Shown: in pieces, positions 17,728 through 25,807 of the stretch
Layout of the letters: each line of letters starts with the position of its first letter
How positions within the stretch are numbered: position 1 is the stretch's first letter
Assembly: GCA_963840095.1 (NCBI GenBank)
Contig: CAWIXN010000001.1
Coordinates: 1 to 64,000 of the forward strand
Source: DATBGO01 sp963840095
Lineage (GTDB): Bacteria; Actinomycetota; Actinomycetes; Streptosporangiales; Streptosporangiaceae
Reading direction: 5' to 3'
Length of the DNA: 64,000 bases
Notes under the pieces: model-generated
Seen by the model: the letters and a program-made list of their open reading frames with translations, nothing else
Database searches by the model: none
Told to the model about the DNA's origin: nothing
Position numbers and translations under genes: made by a program

Positions 17728-17982
17728 CTATTCCGATGGGTCGGGATTGGCGGTCTGTAAAACCGTCGGCTCGGGGAGAAGCCGGGCCAGCGCGGCGAAC
17801 CACATCCGGTCAGCCGGCTCGTAGCGCACACGCCCGGCGTAGCGGCGCAGCACCGCGTTCTCGTGCCGGAGCACCAGCAGCTCGGCTTCCTTTGCCCCGT
17901 CCCGGCGGAACATCAGGATAACCAGGCCGAGTACCTGGCGAACCAGCAGGTAGACGCTCTTGAGCAGCACCAGGCCAGCCAA
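17728..17982 (-). pseudogene. N-terminal fragment of an rve transposase (copy A)
   Basis: The 84-residue reading has the typical start of integrase-type transposases: a hydrophobic N-terminus (VLLKSVYLLVRQVLGLVILM), then EAELLVLRHENAVLRR and YEPADRMWFAALARLLPE. It breaks off before the HTH and catalytic domains. A second, diverged copy lies immediately upstream at 18019-18276, so the two form a tandem pair of truncated 5' ends. Confidence 0.7.
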
Positions 17983-18018
17983 CCATCACCGCGCCAAGCC
18001 TGCTGGCGATAGCGCAGG

Positions 18019-18276
18019 TCAGCCACTCAATCGAGTATCCGAGCGGCACACGGCCCAGCGCTGCCGCGGGATGAACCGCGTGAACGCGGTGAACCAGGCC
18101 CGGTCGGCTGGCTCGTACCGCACCCGGCCCGCGTTCCGGCGCAGCACCGCGTTCTCGTGCCGGAGCACCGGCAGCTCGGCGTTCTTCGCCTGGTCCCCGC
18201 GGAACATCAGGACAGCCAGGCCAAAAGTCCAGCGCATGAACAGGTAGACGCTCTTGAGCAGCACCAGGCCAGCCAA
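18019..18276 (-). pseudogene. N-terminal fragment of an rve transposase (copy B)
   Basis: Second fragment of the same transposase type as 17728-17982: NAELPVLRHENAVLRR and YEPADRAWFTAFTRFIPRQ, truncated after about 75 residues. The first 50 bases of copies A and B (from GATGGTTGGCTGGCC) are identical, while downstream sequence has diverged. Catalytic parts of either copy are not found nearby. Confidence 0.7.
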
Positions 18277-18537
18277 CCATCACCGCATCATCCGTTCATC
18301 CGGAACGGCAGGTCAACGATGCGATCGAGTTTCCGGGCGGCACAGGCACCCCGCAAGCAGCCTGCCAGGATCGCGCAGGTCAGCAGGGCAAGGGCTGGCA
18401 CAAGGAAGAGCGGCTGACTGGCATATGACTCATTCTGCTGGTCACGCCGCAGCAGCGAAGTCATCCGCCAGCCGCGTCAGCGCGTCCCACAACCATAGCC
18501 ACAACGTGGACCCATCACCCGAAAGGAGGCCTTGGCC
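18277..18537. other. Gap upstream of the eqolisin gene
   Basis: No recognisable gene. The end of this stretch leads into a very strong Shine-Dalgarno (GAAAGGAGG, 18521-18529) that belongs to the short leader frame rather than directly to the peptidase gene. Confidence 0.3.
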
Positions 18538-18594
18538 GTGCCGCCGCACCGGCGAGGGGCGGACATCGCTTCTAAGAGGGGGGTATGTACGTGA
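18538..18594 (+). CDS. Possible 18-residue leader peptide overlapping the eqolisin start
   Basis: A GTG at 18538 lies eight bases after GAAAGGAGG, the best ribosome binding site in this neighbourhood. It opens an 18-codon frame (MPPHRRGADIASKRGVCT) whose TGA at 18592-18594 overlaps the first codons of the eqolisin gene, which starts at 18585 in another frame. The arrangement would allow translational coupling. No homology supports it, so it may be fortuitous. Confidence 0.35.
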   Translation: MPPHRRGADIASKRGVCT

Positions 18595-19451
18595 ATCGAC
18601 CGGCAAGGCTAGTAGCGGCTACCGCGGCTGCCACGAGCATCGTGGCATTCGGTGCGGTCTCCGCAGCGACTGCCAGCACGCACCCGAGCAATGCGGCGGC
18701 GGCGGCGAAGGCCGCTCGCGCTGCCTTACGCTATGTCACCGCCAACCCGCCGGCGACGAATCAGGCGGTCCCGGGCATACAGCATGACGCCGAGGGACTG
18801 ACACAGGTCAAGTCCGGCAACTGGTCCGGCTACGCCAACGACCACACCAAGAGCAACACCTACAGCAAGGTCAGCGCCGGCTGGACTGAACCCACCATCA
18901 CCTGCCCCACCAAGGAAGACCAGCTCGCGGCCTTCTGGGTCGGGATCGATGGCTATACCAGCAGCACCGTCGAGCAGGACGGCACGCTCGCCCAGTGCTA
19001 CGAAGGCAAGGCGTACTACTACACGTGGTGGGAGATGTATCCCACCGACAACATCCAGGTCGTCGGGGACACCGTCAAGCCCGGCGACAAGATCGCCGCA
19101 TCGGTGGTCAAGAGCGGCACGAGCTACGCGCTCAAGGTCACCGACTCCACGACTAGCGGTAACAACGTCAGCACCACACAGTCCTGCTCGGCGTCCACCT
19201 GTGTCGACTCCAGCGCCGAGTGGATCGGCGAGGCTCCCGGGGGCACGCGCGGGGAATACCCGCTGCCGGACTTCAAGACGTGGAAGGTGTCGTCTGCGTC
19301 GGTGACCTCGGGCACGAAGACGGGCAACATCAAGACGTTCCCCGACGACGAGATCACCATGGAAAGCAGCGCCGCTTACGCGCTCGCGACGCCTGGCGCA
19401 CTCAACTCAGCGGGCACTGCCTTCTCCGACACATGGGACAACAGTTACTGA
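18585..19451 (+). CDS. Secreted G1 (eqolisin) glutamic endopeptidase
   Basis: A 288-residue predicted secreted acid peptidase of family G1. It has a signal peptide ending near ATAST (about residue 31), a short propeptide-like stretch, then the eqolisin beta-sandwich: SGNWSGYAN, GWTEPTITCP, FWVGIDGYTSSTVEQDG with the likely catalytic Gln, YYYTWWEMYP, and SSAEWIGEAPGG with the likely catalytic Glu. Cysteine pairs (ITCP with AQCYE, QSCSAS with STCVD) suggest disulfides. The ATG at 18585 has AGAGGGGGGT just upstream. Eqolisins are best known from fungi but occur in acid-tolerant bacteria. It is intact and followed by a hairpin terminator. Confidence 0.88.
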   Translation: MYVNRPARLVAATAAATSIVAFGAVSAATASTHPSNAAAAAKAARAALRYVTANPPATNQAVPGIQHDAEGLTQVKSGNWSGYANDHTKSNTYSKVSAGWTEPTITCPTKEDQLAAFWVGIDGYTSSTVEQDGTLAQCYEGKAYYYTWWEMYPTDNIQVVGDTVKPGDKIAASVVKSGTSYALKVTDSTTSGNNVSTTQSCSASTCVDSSAEWIGEAPGGTRGEYPLPDFKTWKVSSASVTSGTKTGNIKTFPDDEITMESSAAYALATPGALNSAGTAFSDTWDNSY

Positions 19452-19464
19452 GCAACCGCGCTCA

Positions 19465-19503
19465 GTCGCGGGCGGGCGCGGCCACGTCCCGTCCGCCCGC
19501 GAC
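19465..19503 (+). terminator. Hairpin downstream of the eqolisin gene
   Basis: A perfect 11-bp stem (GTCGCGGGCGG at 19465-19475 with its complement at 19493-19503) encloses a 17-base loop and is followed by ATTTAG. It begins 13 bases after the stop codon. The GC-rich stem with a poor T tract is usual for actinobacterial terminators. Confidence 0.6.
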
Positions 19504-19519
19504 ATTTAGCGGGCTGGCC

Positions 19520-20284
19520 GGCACTGTTGCATTGCGCCATCCCATGTGCGCGTCAGGGCATGATCACTCGAGATCCGCGCTGGTCATATGGCGATTGCCA
19601 GGTCGTGGAAGGCCCCGTAGCATGTGGAGATCGGGGACGTCGGTGGCAATGTCGTAGTGGCCGCGCCGCAAATTCTGCACGAAGGCATGACCGGCCGCGA
19701 GAATCCGCGCCGAGCGTTGGCGTTTCAGTCCGCGCATCGGCCGGAGCCGGGCCTTCAGCCGACCGTGATCTGCCTCGACCGGGTTGTTCGCATACTGCTC
19801 AGCGATGTGCAGCGCCGAGGGCACCAGCTCATCGAGGACCCGCGGGTAGAAAGGCGCGCGGTCGGTCGTGACCTCGGCCGGGACCGTGCCCGCGCGCAGC
19901 GCCCGGGTGAACAAGCGCCGCGCGGCCGCCAGATCACGCCGCACGGACAGCAGCACGTCAATGACCTGCCACGCTGATCGACCGCCCGGTACAGATAGGT
20001 CCACTTGCCAGCGACCTTCAGGTAGGTCTCATCGACGAACCACCGGTCACCCAGAGCGTGCCTACAGGGCCGGGCAGCCTCGATGAACTCCGGGGTAAAA
20101 CGCTGCACCCACCGGTAGATGGTGACGTGATCGAGGGTGATGCCGCGCTCGGCCAGCAGTTCCCCGGCGTCCCGGTAGGACAGTCCGTACCGCAGGTACC
20201 AGCGGACCGCGAGCGAGATCACCTCCCGCGGGAACCGGAAACGAGCCATGGACGGGATTCTCGGCACGCACAGGTCAAGCGCCA
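19520..20284 (-). mobile_element. IS6-type element, second copy, damaged at one end
   Basis: The terminal repeat GGCACTGTTGC at 19520-19530 matches the end of the first copy (2930-2940). The matching opposite end is absent: beyond the transposase start the sequence runs into a relic of an IS481/IS3-like element at about 20285. The transposase is frameshifted. Confidence 0.65.
19564..20249 (-). pseudogene. IS6-family transposase with a single-base frameshift
   Basis: The N-terminal part reads MARFRFPREVISLAVRWYL, GITLDHVTIYRWVQRFTPEF and WFVDETYLKVAGKW (catalytic Asp). After YRAVDQRG, near 19972, the frame shifts by one base; the next frame gives VIDVLLSVRRDLAAARRLF, VTTDRAPFYP with the second Asp, and NNPVEADHGRLKARLRPM with the Glu. 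Restoring one base gives a full-length enzyme with all three catalytic residues. Confidence 0.85.
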
Positions 20285-20370
20285 ACCCGTTCTGGGCGGC
20301 CTCATCAACGAATCCGAGCGGGCCGCGTAGATGCCCAGGTCAATACCGGTGGCCGAGTTCTGGAACCCGA
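20285..20370 (+). mobile_element. 3' end relic of an IS481/IS3-like element
   Basis: The sequence encodes GGLINESERAA followed by a stop and then GCCCAGGTCAATACC...GGCCGAGTTCTGGAACC. This parallels the C-terminus (GGLLSEYERAA) and right inverted repeat of the element at 11058-12249. Only the last ten or so codons and the end repeat remain. Confidence 0.65.
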
Positions 20371-20409
20371 CAGGGCGGCAGACTAGCCGCCGCGAGCGAT
20401 CCCACGGGC

Positions 20410-20850
20410 TTATTCTTCCAGGGCGGCCAGCAGCACGCGGACGCCGTCGGCGTCAGGGACGACATGATGGATGGCCGCGATGCCGGAGAACCCGGTGTCT
20501 GCCGACACGAGCGCCTCAGCTCCGGCCGCGTGGGCCGCTGCGGCCAGGACCGCGTCGAACGAGCCGAAGCCCGTTCCTTCCTCGAACAGACGTAGCCCTT
20601 CGCGCAGGTCAGTCTCCTCGACGATAAGAAGCGGCGACAGCAACTCGATGTAGTCACGGGCAAGTTCCGCAGCTTCCTTGCGGTCACGACGGCGAGCGCG
20701 GACGTGAGCGAACTCCTGGATGACTTCGATCGTGGTGGTCGCCAGGATCGTTCCGCCTGCTATTGCGCGGATCAGCTGCTGGCATGGCTCGCGCAACCGG
20801 TGATCGGCGCCGACCGCATAGACCAGGACCGTCGTGTCAAGGACGATCAC
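20410..20850 (-). CDS. PIN-domain ribonuclease toxin (VapC-like)
   Basis: A 146-residue PIN-domain protein, probably the RNase toxin of a type II toxin-antitoxin pair. The acidic residues that bind the metal are visible: Asp in MIVLDTTVLV, Glu in EVIQEFAHV, Asp in GSFDAVLAA and Asp in VSADTGF. Its start overlaps the upstream antitoxin gene by four bases (ATGA), typical of these operons. Cleavage target is unknown. Confidence 0.88.
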   Translation of the reverse strand: MIVLDTTVLVYAVGADHRLREPCQQLIRAIAGGTILATTTIEVIQEFAHVRARRRDRKEAAELARDYIELLSPLLIVEETDLREGLRLFEEGTGFGSFDAVLAAAAHAAGAEALVSADTGFSGIAAIHHVVPDADGVRVLLAALEE

Positions 20851-21089
20851 GCGTGACGTCCGCGGAGTTCATCCAGGTCGGCGAGCAGATCGCCAACCTC
20901 CATCGGTGCCGCATCGAGGATGCGCCGGGCAGCGGCGGCTCGCCTCCGTTGCGTCGCGGGCAGGCCACGGTCGAGCGCCTCCCGGATTACGGCGGCGACG
21001 GATGTACCGCGCTGCCGCGCGAGAGAGCGAACCCGCTCGTAGCGCTCATCGTCGATGAGAATCTGCAGCCGGTGCGTCAACATACACAT
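20847..21089 (-). CDS. Ribbon-helix-helix antitoxin (VapB-like)
   Basis: An 80-residue protein with an N-terminal ribbon-helix-helix domain (HRLQILIDDERYERVRSLA, then GTSVAAVIREALDRGL) that would bind DNA, and a C-terminal tail (EVGDLLADLDEL) that would neutralise the PIN toxin encoded by the overlapping downstream gene. Either ATG 21089 or ATG 21083 could be the start. No ribosome binding site is seen upstream, so the message may be leaderless. Confidence 0.8.
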   Translation of the reverse strand: MCMLTHRLQILIDDERYERVRSLARQRGTSVAAVIREALDRGLPATQRRRAAAARRILDAAPMEVGDLLADLDELRGRHA

Positions 21090-21091
21090 AC

Positions 21092-21107
21092 ATTAGCATG
21101 CGCATAC
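21092..21107. promoter_or_regulatory. Possible operator of the vapBC-like operon
   Basis: The few bases upstream of the antitoxin start are AT-rich compared with the surroundings and contain nested palindromes GCATGC (21096-21101) and ATGCGCAT (21098-21105). Such palindromes over the promoter are usual binding sites of ribbon-helix-helix antitoxins. The assignment rests on position and symmetry only. Confidence 0.35.
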
Positions 21108-21487
21108 GGTGCCGGAGGCTGGGTTCCCTGTGCGGGCCTGCTCCTTAACGATCTTGTTTCACCGGCGACGCTGGACCTGGGCGCACGGCTCCTTTCCGCC
21201 ATTGTTGAGCTACTGGCCGACATGATCACCCGCGGCCGTTAGGAGAGTCCGCCCTTTCGCTGAATTCTGCAGTATGGCCGCGGCCGATTTGGCAGACCAA
21301 CCACTTGAACGGATCGAGACAGGTTCACCGCCGAATGTGGCACGACCGAGCGGGGTTGTTAACGCGCTGGCAACATTTCGCAACAGAGCTGACACCATGC
21401 GCTGTTTCCCTTGAGTCAACATCGTTGACATGAACCGAAGTCACAGCGCAATACCCGCACCGTCAACCGTCTGCAGGTGATGAAGTT
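21108..21487. other. Gap between vapBC and the permease
   Basis: About 380 bases with no recognised gene. The divergent promoters of the toxin-antitoxin operon and the permease should lie here. Confidence 0.35.
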
Positions 21488-23110
21488 ATGAGCACCGATG
21501 CCAACGTTGCTGGAGTGCCACCCGGCGGGGTGGCCACATCGCTGCATCGAGGCACCAACTGGCGGGGTGCCTTCGTGATCGGCCTGGCCGGAGTCATTCT
21601 GGTCACCGGCATCGTTCCCTTTGCGGTACAGGCGATGGGGGCGGCGGCCATTCCGGCCATCATCGGTATACAGGTGATCGCAATGGCCGTGTGCCTGTGC
21701 ATGGGAGAGCTGGCTGCCCTGTACCCGCACCGCACCGGAGGCACGCCGTCCTACGCCTATGAGAGCTTCAAGCCACTGGGCGAATCCACCGCACGCCACA
21801 TCGGGGGGGTATGCGGCTGGAGCTACTGGCTGGGCTGGTTTCCGGTGGCGCCGATCAACATGATCCTGGCCGCCAGCTACATCGCCGAGTTGTTCCATGT
21901 GCCCCTGGGCAGGCTGGTGGACCCGCTCGGGAGCCTCGGCACGCCGGAGGGCATCGGGGTGCTGGCCCTCACCATGGTCGGGCTGGTGGTGCTGTTCATC
22001 CCGTGCTACCTGGGGATTCGCCTCGGCGCTGGCTTCGCCACCCTGCTCGGAGTGATCTCCATGGTGCCACTCACCCTGCTGATCATCCTGCCGGTGTTCA
22101 AGCCCAGCACCTTCCACTGGTCCAACGTCGCCGGCTTCCACTATGCCAATCCGAAGACGGCTGGAGTCGCCTTCTTCCTGAGCTGGCTTTTCGTTATCTC
22201 ATGGAACGGCATCGGAGTGGAGGCGGCCGCTTGCTACGTCGCCGAATGCCGCGACCCGCACCGGGACGCCAAGCTCGCACTCACCGCCGAGGGCCTCTAC
22301 GGACTGTTCATCTACGCCGCGACCGCCATCGTGTTCGTGGCCGTGCTCGGGGCGTCCCTTACGACCTCCGACCCGCTGACCCTATACGCGAGCTTCGCCG
22401 ACCACATCTTCGGCTCTGCCCACTGGGTCAAGTACGTGATCGGCATCCCGCTCATCGGCGCTCTGCTGCTGTCGGTGCTGAACGCCATCATGGGCGTGGC
22501 CCGGTCGCTGTTCCAGGCGTCGGAAGACCGGCTGATACCCAAGTTCTTCTCCCACACGAACAAACATCATGCTCCGGATCGGGCCATGTTCTTCAACCTG
22601 ATCTGCGCGATGATCGTGGCCCTGTTCGGGTCGCCGGTACGCATCTACATCTTCTCCAACGTGGGCTACCTGCTGGCTATCATCGCTGCGCTCTTCGGGT
22701 ACTTCATGGTGCGCCAGTTCCGCAAAGACCAGATCAGCCCCTTCCGCATGCCGGGCTATTTCCGGTGGATCGCCCTGATAATGGCCCTGGGCCTCACCTT
22801 CGTATACTTTGCGGGCGGGTGGGGATCGCCGGATATCGTCGTCGGCCCTGGGCAAGGTCATACCCTCTACATCCTGGGCTTTGCCGTCGTGGCCGCCTAC
22901 GTGCCGTTGCACCTCTGGCGCAGGATGACCGACCGGCGTGACGGCGTGGCGCCCCTGGCCACGTTGCCCATCGTCGTGGGGTCGCCCGGCGGTATTGACC
23001 TCGACGACATGAAGGAGCCCCACGTCTTGGACCTCGGCCACATGGACGCCATCGACGCGGAGGCCGCCGGAATCGGCCAGGTCCCGGACAATGCCTCCGG
23101 TGCAGGCTGA
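21488..23110 (+). CDS. APC-superfamily amino acid permease
   Basis: A 540-residue integral membrane protein with about twelve hydrophobic segments, the first being GAFVIGLAGVILVTGIVPF. The early segment carries helix-breaking GGTPSYAYESF and the sixth region WNGIGVEAAACYVAECRDP resembles the substrate-binding stretch of amino acid-polyamine-organocation transporters. The ATG at 21488 follows AGGTGATG. A long hydrophilic C-terminal tail (about 70 residues, PIVVGSPGGIDLDD onward) extends beyond the transport core. The next gene starts within or just after its stop, so both are probably cotranscribed. The substrate cannot be told from sequence. Confidence 0.85.
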   Translation: MSTDANVAGVPPGGVATSLHRGTNWRGAFVIGLAGVILVTGIVPFAVQAMGAAAIPAIIGIQVIAMAVCLCMGELAALYPHRTGGTPSYAYESFKPLGESTARHIGGVCGWSYWLGWFPVAPINMILAASYIAELFHVPLGRLVDPLGSLGTPEGIGVLALTMVGLVVLFIPCYLGIRLGAGFATLLGVISMVPLTLLIILPVFKPSTFHWSNVAGFHYANPKTAGVAFFLSWLFVISWNGIGVEAAACYVAECRDPHRDAKLALTAEGLYGLFIYAATAIVFVAVLGASLTTSDPLTLYASFADHIFGSAHWVKYVIGIPLIGALLLSVLNAIMGVARSLFQASEDRLIPKFFSHTNKHHAPDRAMFFNLICAMIVALFGSPVRIYIFSNVGYLLAIIAALFGYFMVRQFRKDQISPFRMPGYFRWIALIMALGLTFVYFAGGWGSPDIVVGPGQGHTLYILGFAVVAAYVPLHLWRRMTDRRDGVAPLATLPIVVGSPGGIDLDDMKEPHVLDLGHMDAIDAEAAGIGQVPDNASGAG

Positions 23111-23111
23111 G

Positions 23112-23639
23112 ATGAAGATGAGCACCCAGAGGGGGAGCACAGTGGAAGGTCCGATCCCGAAACTGGCCAGGGCACCGTTCGGAAAGGGTAAATGGGACAA
23201 GCAGCCGACGCAGCCCTGTGCGGTCCTCATCGCCACGGTTGGCATCTCCCTCCCGCCGGCAGTGATCCGCCATGCCGTGGAGCTGAGCGGAGGCCGTCCA
23301 GTCGCCGTCGTCAGCATCGCCCGGATCTATGGATCGTCCCTGGGCCTGCCCAACCCCGGGCTCCTGCCAAGCAGAAAGGAGATGGAAGAGCAACGGGCCT
23401 TGGTTACCAAGGCCATCGACTGCCTGGAGCGGTCAGGCGTCGAAGCCTGGGGCCAGGTGGCCGCCACCCGGCGCTACGCCAAAGCCATCGCCCGGGCGGC
23501 CCTGGCCCGCGACGTGGATCACGTGCTTGTGGTCACCCGGGAGGTGCCCCGCTGGAGGCTGATGATCGAAGGCGACGTGGCGCGCGACCTAAGGCGCCGC
23601 ATCGGCAAGGACGTCGCGGTGGAGGGCATTACGTTCTGA
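23112..23639 (+). CDS. Universal-stress-protein-like protein
   Basis: A protein of about 175 residues with an alternating strand-helix pattern (CAVLIATVGISLPPAVIRHA, RPVAVVSIARIYG, VDHVLVVTREVP) like USP/nucleotide-binding alpha-beta domains. The ATG at 23112 comes one base after the permease stop; an in-frame ATG at 23091 inside the permease gene is the alternative. Coupling to the permease suggests a regulatory or stress-related partner. The family assignment is tentative because the usual GxxG-S/T nucleotide motif is not clear. Confidence 0.55.
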   Translation: MKMSTQRGSTVEGPIPKLARAPFGKGKWDKQPTQPCAVLIATVGISLPPAVIRHAVELSGGRPVAVVSIARIYGSSLGLPNPGLLPSRKEMEEQRALVTKAIDCLERSGVEAWGQVAATRRYAKAIARAALARDVDHVLVVTREVPRWRLMIEGDVARDLRRRIGKDVAVEGITF

Positions 23640-23668
23640 ATGGCGACACGCTCGCCGGGCCTGAGGTA

Positions 23669-23702
23669 GCGGCGGTTCCCGACCCGGAAACGGGCCCGCC
23701 GC
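23669..23702 (+). terminator. GC-rich hairpin after the permease operon
   Basis: GCGGCGG (23669-23675) pairs with CCGCCGC (23696-23702), with further partial pairing of CCCG and CGGG inside. It begins 30 bases after the stop of the stress-like gene. No T tract follows, so it is a weak call. Confidence 0.4.
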
Positions 23703-23844
23703 TGTTGCACTGGCGTAATGTGCGGGGACCCGCTTGCGTTCGCCGCACGGAAGCGGGCAAGACCCCGCGACCAGCCCCGCAGCCGGTCCGCTCGTCCCGC
23801 AGCGGCCAGCGGGCCCAGCGGATATTTCCGGGAGGGAGTCAGGT

Positions 23845-24306
23845 ATGGCGGCGGCAGCCCAGCCGGGATCAGGGGATGACGACGAGCTGGGGCCGGTCGA
23901 TTTCCTCGCGATCGGGTTTCCCGGCGGCCGGCTGACCGCTCCCGGCTTTGAGAGGCTGCTTTCCCTGGCCGACCAGGGCGTCGTCGAAATCCTGGACATG
24001 GAGTTCATTGCCAAGGACGCCGACGGCAAGAGCAAGAAGGTTGACGTCTGGGAGTTCGCGGTTCCCGACGGCGTCGACCTGGCCGCCTAGGCCGGGGCGT
24101 CGTCGGGCTTGCTCGATGACTCAGACGTCGCCGAGATCTCCGCGGCGATGCAGCCCGGCAGTGTCGCCGTAGTTGTGATCTACGAGAACCGGTGGGTTCT
24201 TGGCCTGGTGGACGCCTGGCGGCGCGACGGCGCGCAGCTGATCGCCAATGGCGGGATATCAGCCAGCGACATTGTCGCTGGCCTTGACGCGACCGAGCCT
24301 TCCTGA
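23845..24306 (+). pseudogene. DUF6325-family protein split by an in-frame TAG
   Basis: The ATG at 23845 has GGAGGGAG six bases upstream. The first half reads GPVDFLAIGFPGGRL and ADQGVVEILDMEFIAKDADG, and ends with a TAG at 24088-24090 after GVDLAA. The same frame continues without a shift as AGASSGLLDDSDVAEISAAM, then VVVIYENRWVLGLVDAWRR, and ends at 24306. Together these make a normal DUF6325 protein of about 150 residues, so one nonsense change (or base error) separates the halves. The function of the family is unknown; members often sit beside small SHOCT proteins, as here. Confidence 0.75.
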
Positions 24307-24325
24307 CAGAGACGAGGAGACCACG

Positions 24326-24660
24326 GTGGGCATATTGAAGACCGCCGCTACGGTTGCTGTGGCCAGTTCCGTGCACGGCCGGGTGCAGCGCAGGCAGCAA
24401 AACCGGTGGGCGGCCCAGGACCAGGCCCCGGCGGGCGCGCCCCCCCCGCGGCACCGCCAGCGCACTACCCGGCCCAGGCGCAGCCGCAGCACGCCTACGC
24501 CGCGCCCGCCCCGCCGCCACAGGCACCAGCCGCCCCGGCGCAGCCAGCCGATATGAATGACCGGCTCGCCCAGCTGAAGCAGCTCGGCGAGCTGCTGTCG
24601 GCGGGCGTGCTGACCCAGGCCGAGTTCGAGCAGCAGAAGGCCCGGATCCTGACCGGGTGA
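24326..24660 (+). pseudogene. SHOCT-domain small protein with a frameshift at a C run
   Basis: GTG 24326 follows GACGAGGAGA and opens MGILKTAATVAVASSVHGRV and QRRQQNRWAAQDQ. At the eight-C run 24440-24447 the frame breaks; with one more C it continues as PPAAPPAHYPAQAQ, a proline/alanine linker, and the C-terminal SHOCT domain DRLAQLKQLGELLSAGVLTQ and AEFEQQKARIL. SHOCT domains are short oligomerisation modules. A homopolymer of this length is a classic place for sequencing error, so the gene may be intact in the organism. Confidence 0.75.
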
Positions 24661-24844
24661 CAGCAACGCCAGCGGTCCGTCGGGCGGTAGCAATGTTTTG
24701 TTGTCGGGGTGGTCGTCGCTGGCCCGAGATGGGGTTGATGTCGGCGCAGGGAGCCAACCCAAGTCTCCATGCGTGCTCGCTGGTGAGTTGGCGAGCGGAT
24801 CCGGTGGACGACCGCGGGTGACTGCCGGGACGCTGGCGGCGCGG
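24661..24844. other. Convergent gap
   Basis: Space between the SHOCT gene and the methyltransferase, which face each other. Nothing recognisable was seen. Confidence 0.3.
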
Positions 24845-25639
24845 TTATCGCGGCTTGACGCCGACGGCAGCAAGCGCGTACACGGGCTTTCCCGCCGGTT
24901 CGCCGCCTGTCCCCGCCATCCATCTGTGTACCTCGCACACTCCCGGCCCCACGGGCTCCAGCCCGGCCAGCATCGACGCCAGATCCGCGGCGTTGTGGTT
25001 CCAGAACCGGGTATGCGTGGCGGTCTGCTGTAGCCGGGCGGCGAGTTCCTTGTCCTCATAATGCCCGGAAGACACGATCAGCCATGAGCCCCGCGCTGCC
25101 CGGCTCATGTACCGGGCACACGCTGCGGCAGCCGCGTCGGCAGGCAGGAAATGAAGCACTGCAGCCAAGATAACGGCGATCGGCCGGGACATCTCGATCA
25201 CCGCGCGCACCTGCGGATTCGCAAGCACGGTCTCCGGCTCGGTCAGGTCTGCCTGCACAGCGGCCAGGCCCTCGCTGCAAGCAAGCAGCGCCTGCCCGTG
25301 CAGCATAGCCACCGGGTCTATGTCGACGTAGCACACCCGGGCGTCCGGGATCACCTCCCGCACCGCCTCGTGCACCGCCGGGTTCGCGGGCAGCCCGGAG
25401 CCCAGGTCGAGGAACTGGCTGATGCCCGCGGCGGCTGCGCGGGCCGCCGCGGCACAGATGAACTCCCGGTTGTGCCGGACCAATTGCGGCAGCGCAGGGT
25501 TCACCTCGGCCATCCGCCAGCCCATCGCCCTGTCGGAAGCGAAATTGTCCTTCCCTCCCAGCCAGTAGTCGTAGACACGGGCGACGCTCGGCCGGGTCAC
25601 GTCGATGCCTGCCGGGGGGTTCTCGTCGGTCACGACCAC
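24845..25639 (-). CDS. S-adenosyl methyltransferase (DUF574 / Methyltransf_19)
   Basis: A 264-residue protein of the actinobacterial SAM-binding family with the diagnostic start RPSVARVYDYWLGGKDNFASD. The SAM-binding region follows with FLDLGSGLPANPAVHE, VCYVDIDPVAMLHG and AVQADLTEPE, then PIAVILAAVLHFLPAD and a C-terminal WMAGTG-rich end. These proteins are very numerous in Streptomyces-like genomes and their substrates are unknown. Translation may begin at GTG 25639 or at a second in-frame GTG two codons later. Confidence 0.9.
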   Translation of the reverse strand: MVVTDENPPAGIDVTRPSVARVYDYWLGGKDNFASDRAMGWRMAEVNPALPQLVRHNREFICAAAARAAAAGISQFLDLGSGLPANPAVHEAVREVIPDARVCYVDIDPVAMLHGQALLACSEGLAAVQADLTEPETVLANPQVRAVIEMSRPIAVILAAVLHFLPADAAAAACARYMSRAARGSWLIVSSGHYEDKELAARLQQTATHTRFWNHNAADLASMLAGLEPVGPGVCEVHRWMAGTGGEPAGKPVYALAAVGVKPR

Positions 25640-25807
25640 AGGCTACTCAGACCTGCCCGCCGCGGTCCGCGTGAGATCGGCGAGGACACGCGCTGCGCCA
25701 TGATGCCGCCGATCTTGCTGGACCGGCATGTGCTGAACGCTCTGCGGTGGCCAGATGCCGGTGCTCCCTGTCGTAACAGCAGGGAAACATCGAGCGAGGA
25801 CGATGGG
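25640..25807. other. Divergent gap before the transglutaminase cluster
   Basis: Intergenic region between divergent genes, expected to hold both promoters. None was defined. Open frames from upstream run through it but carry no family-like sequence until about 25808. Confidence 0.3.
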
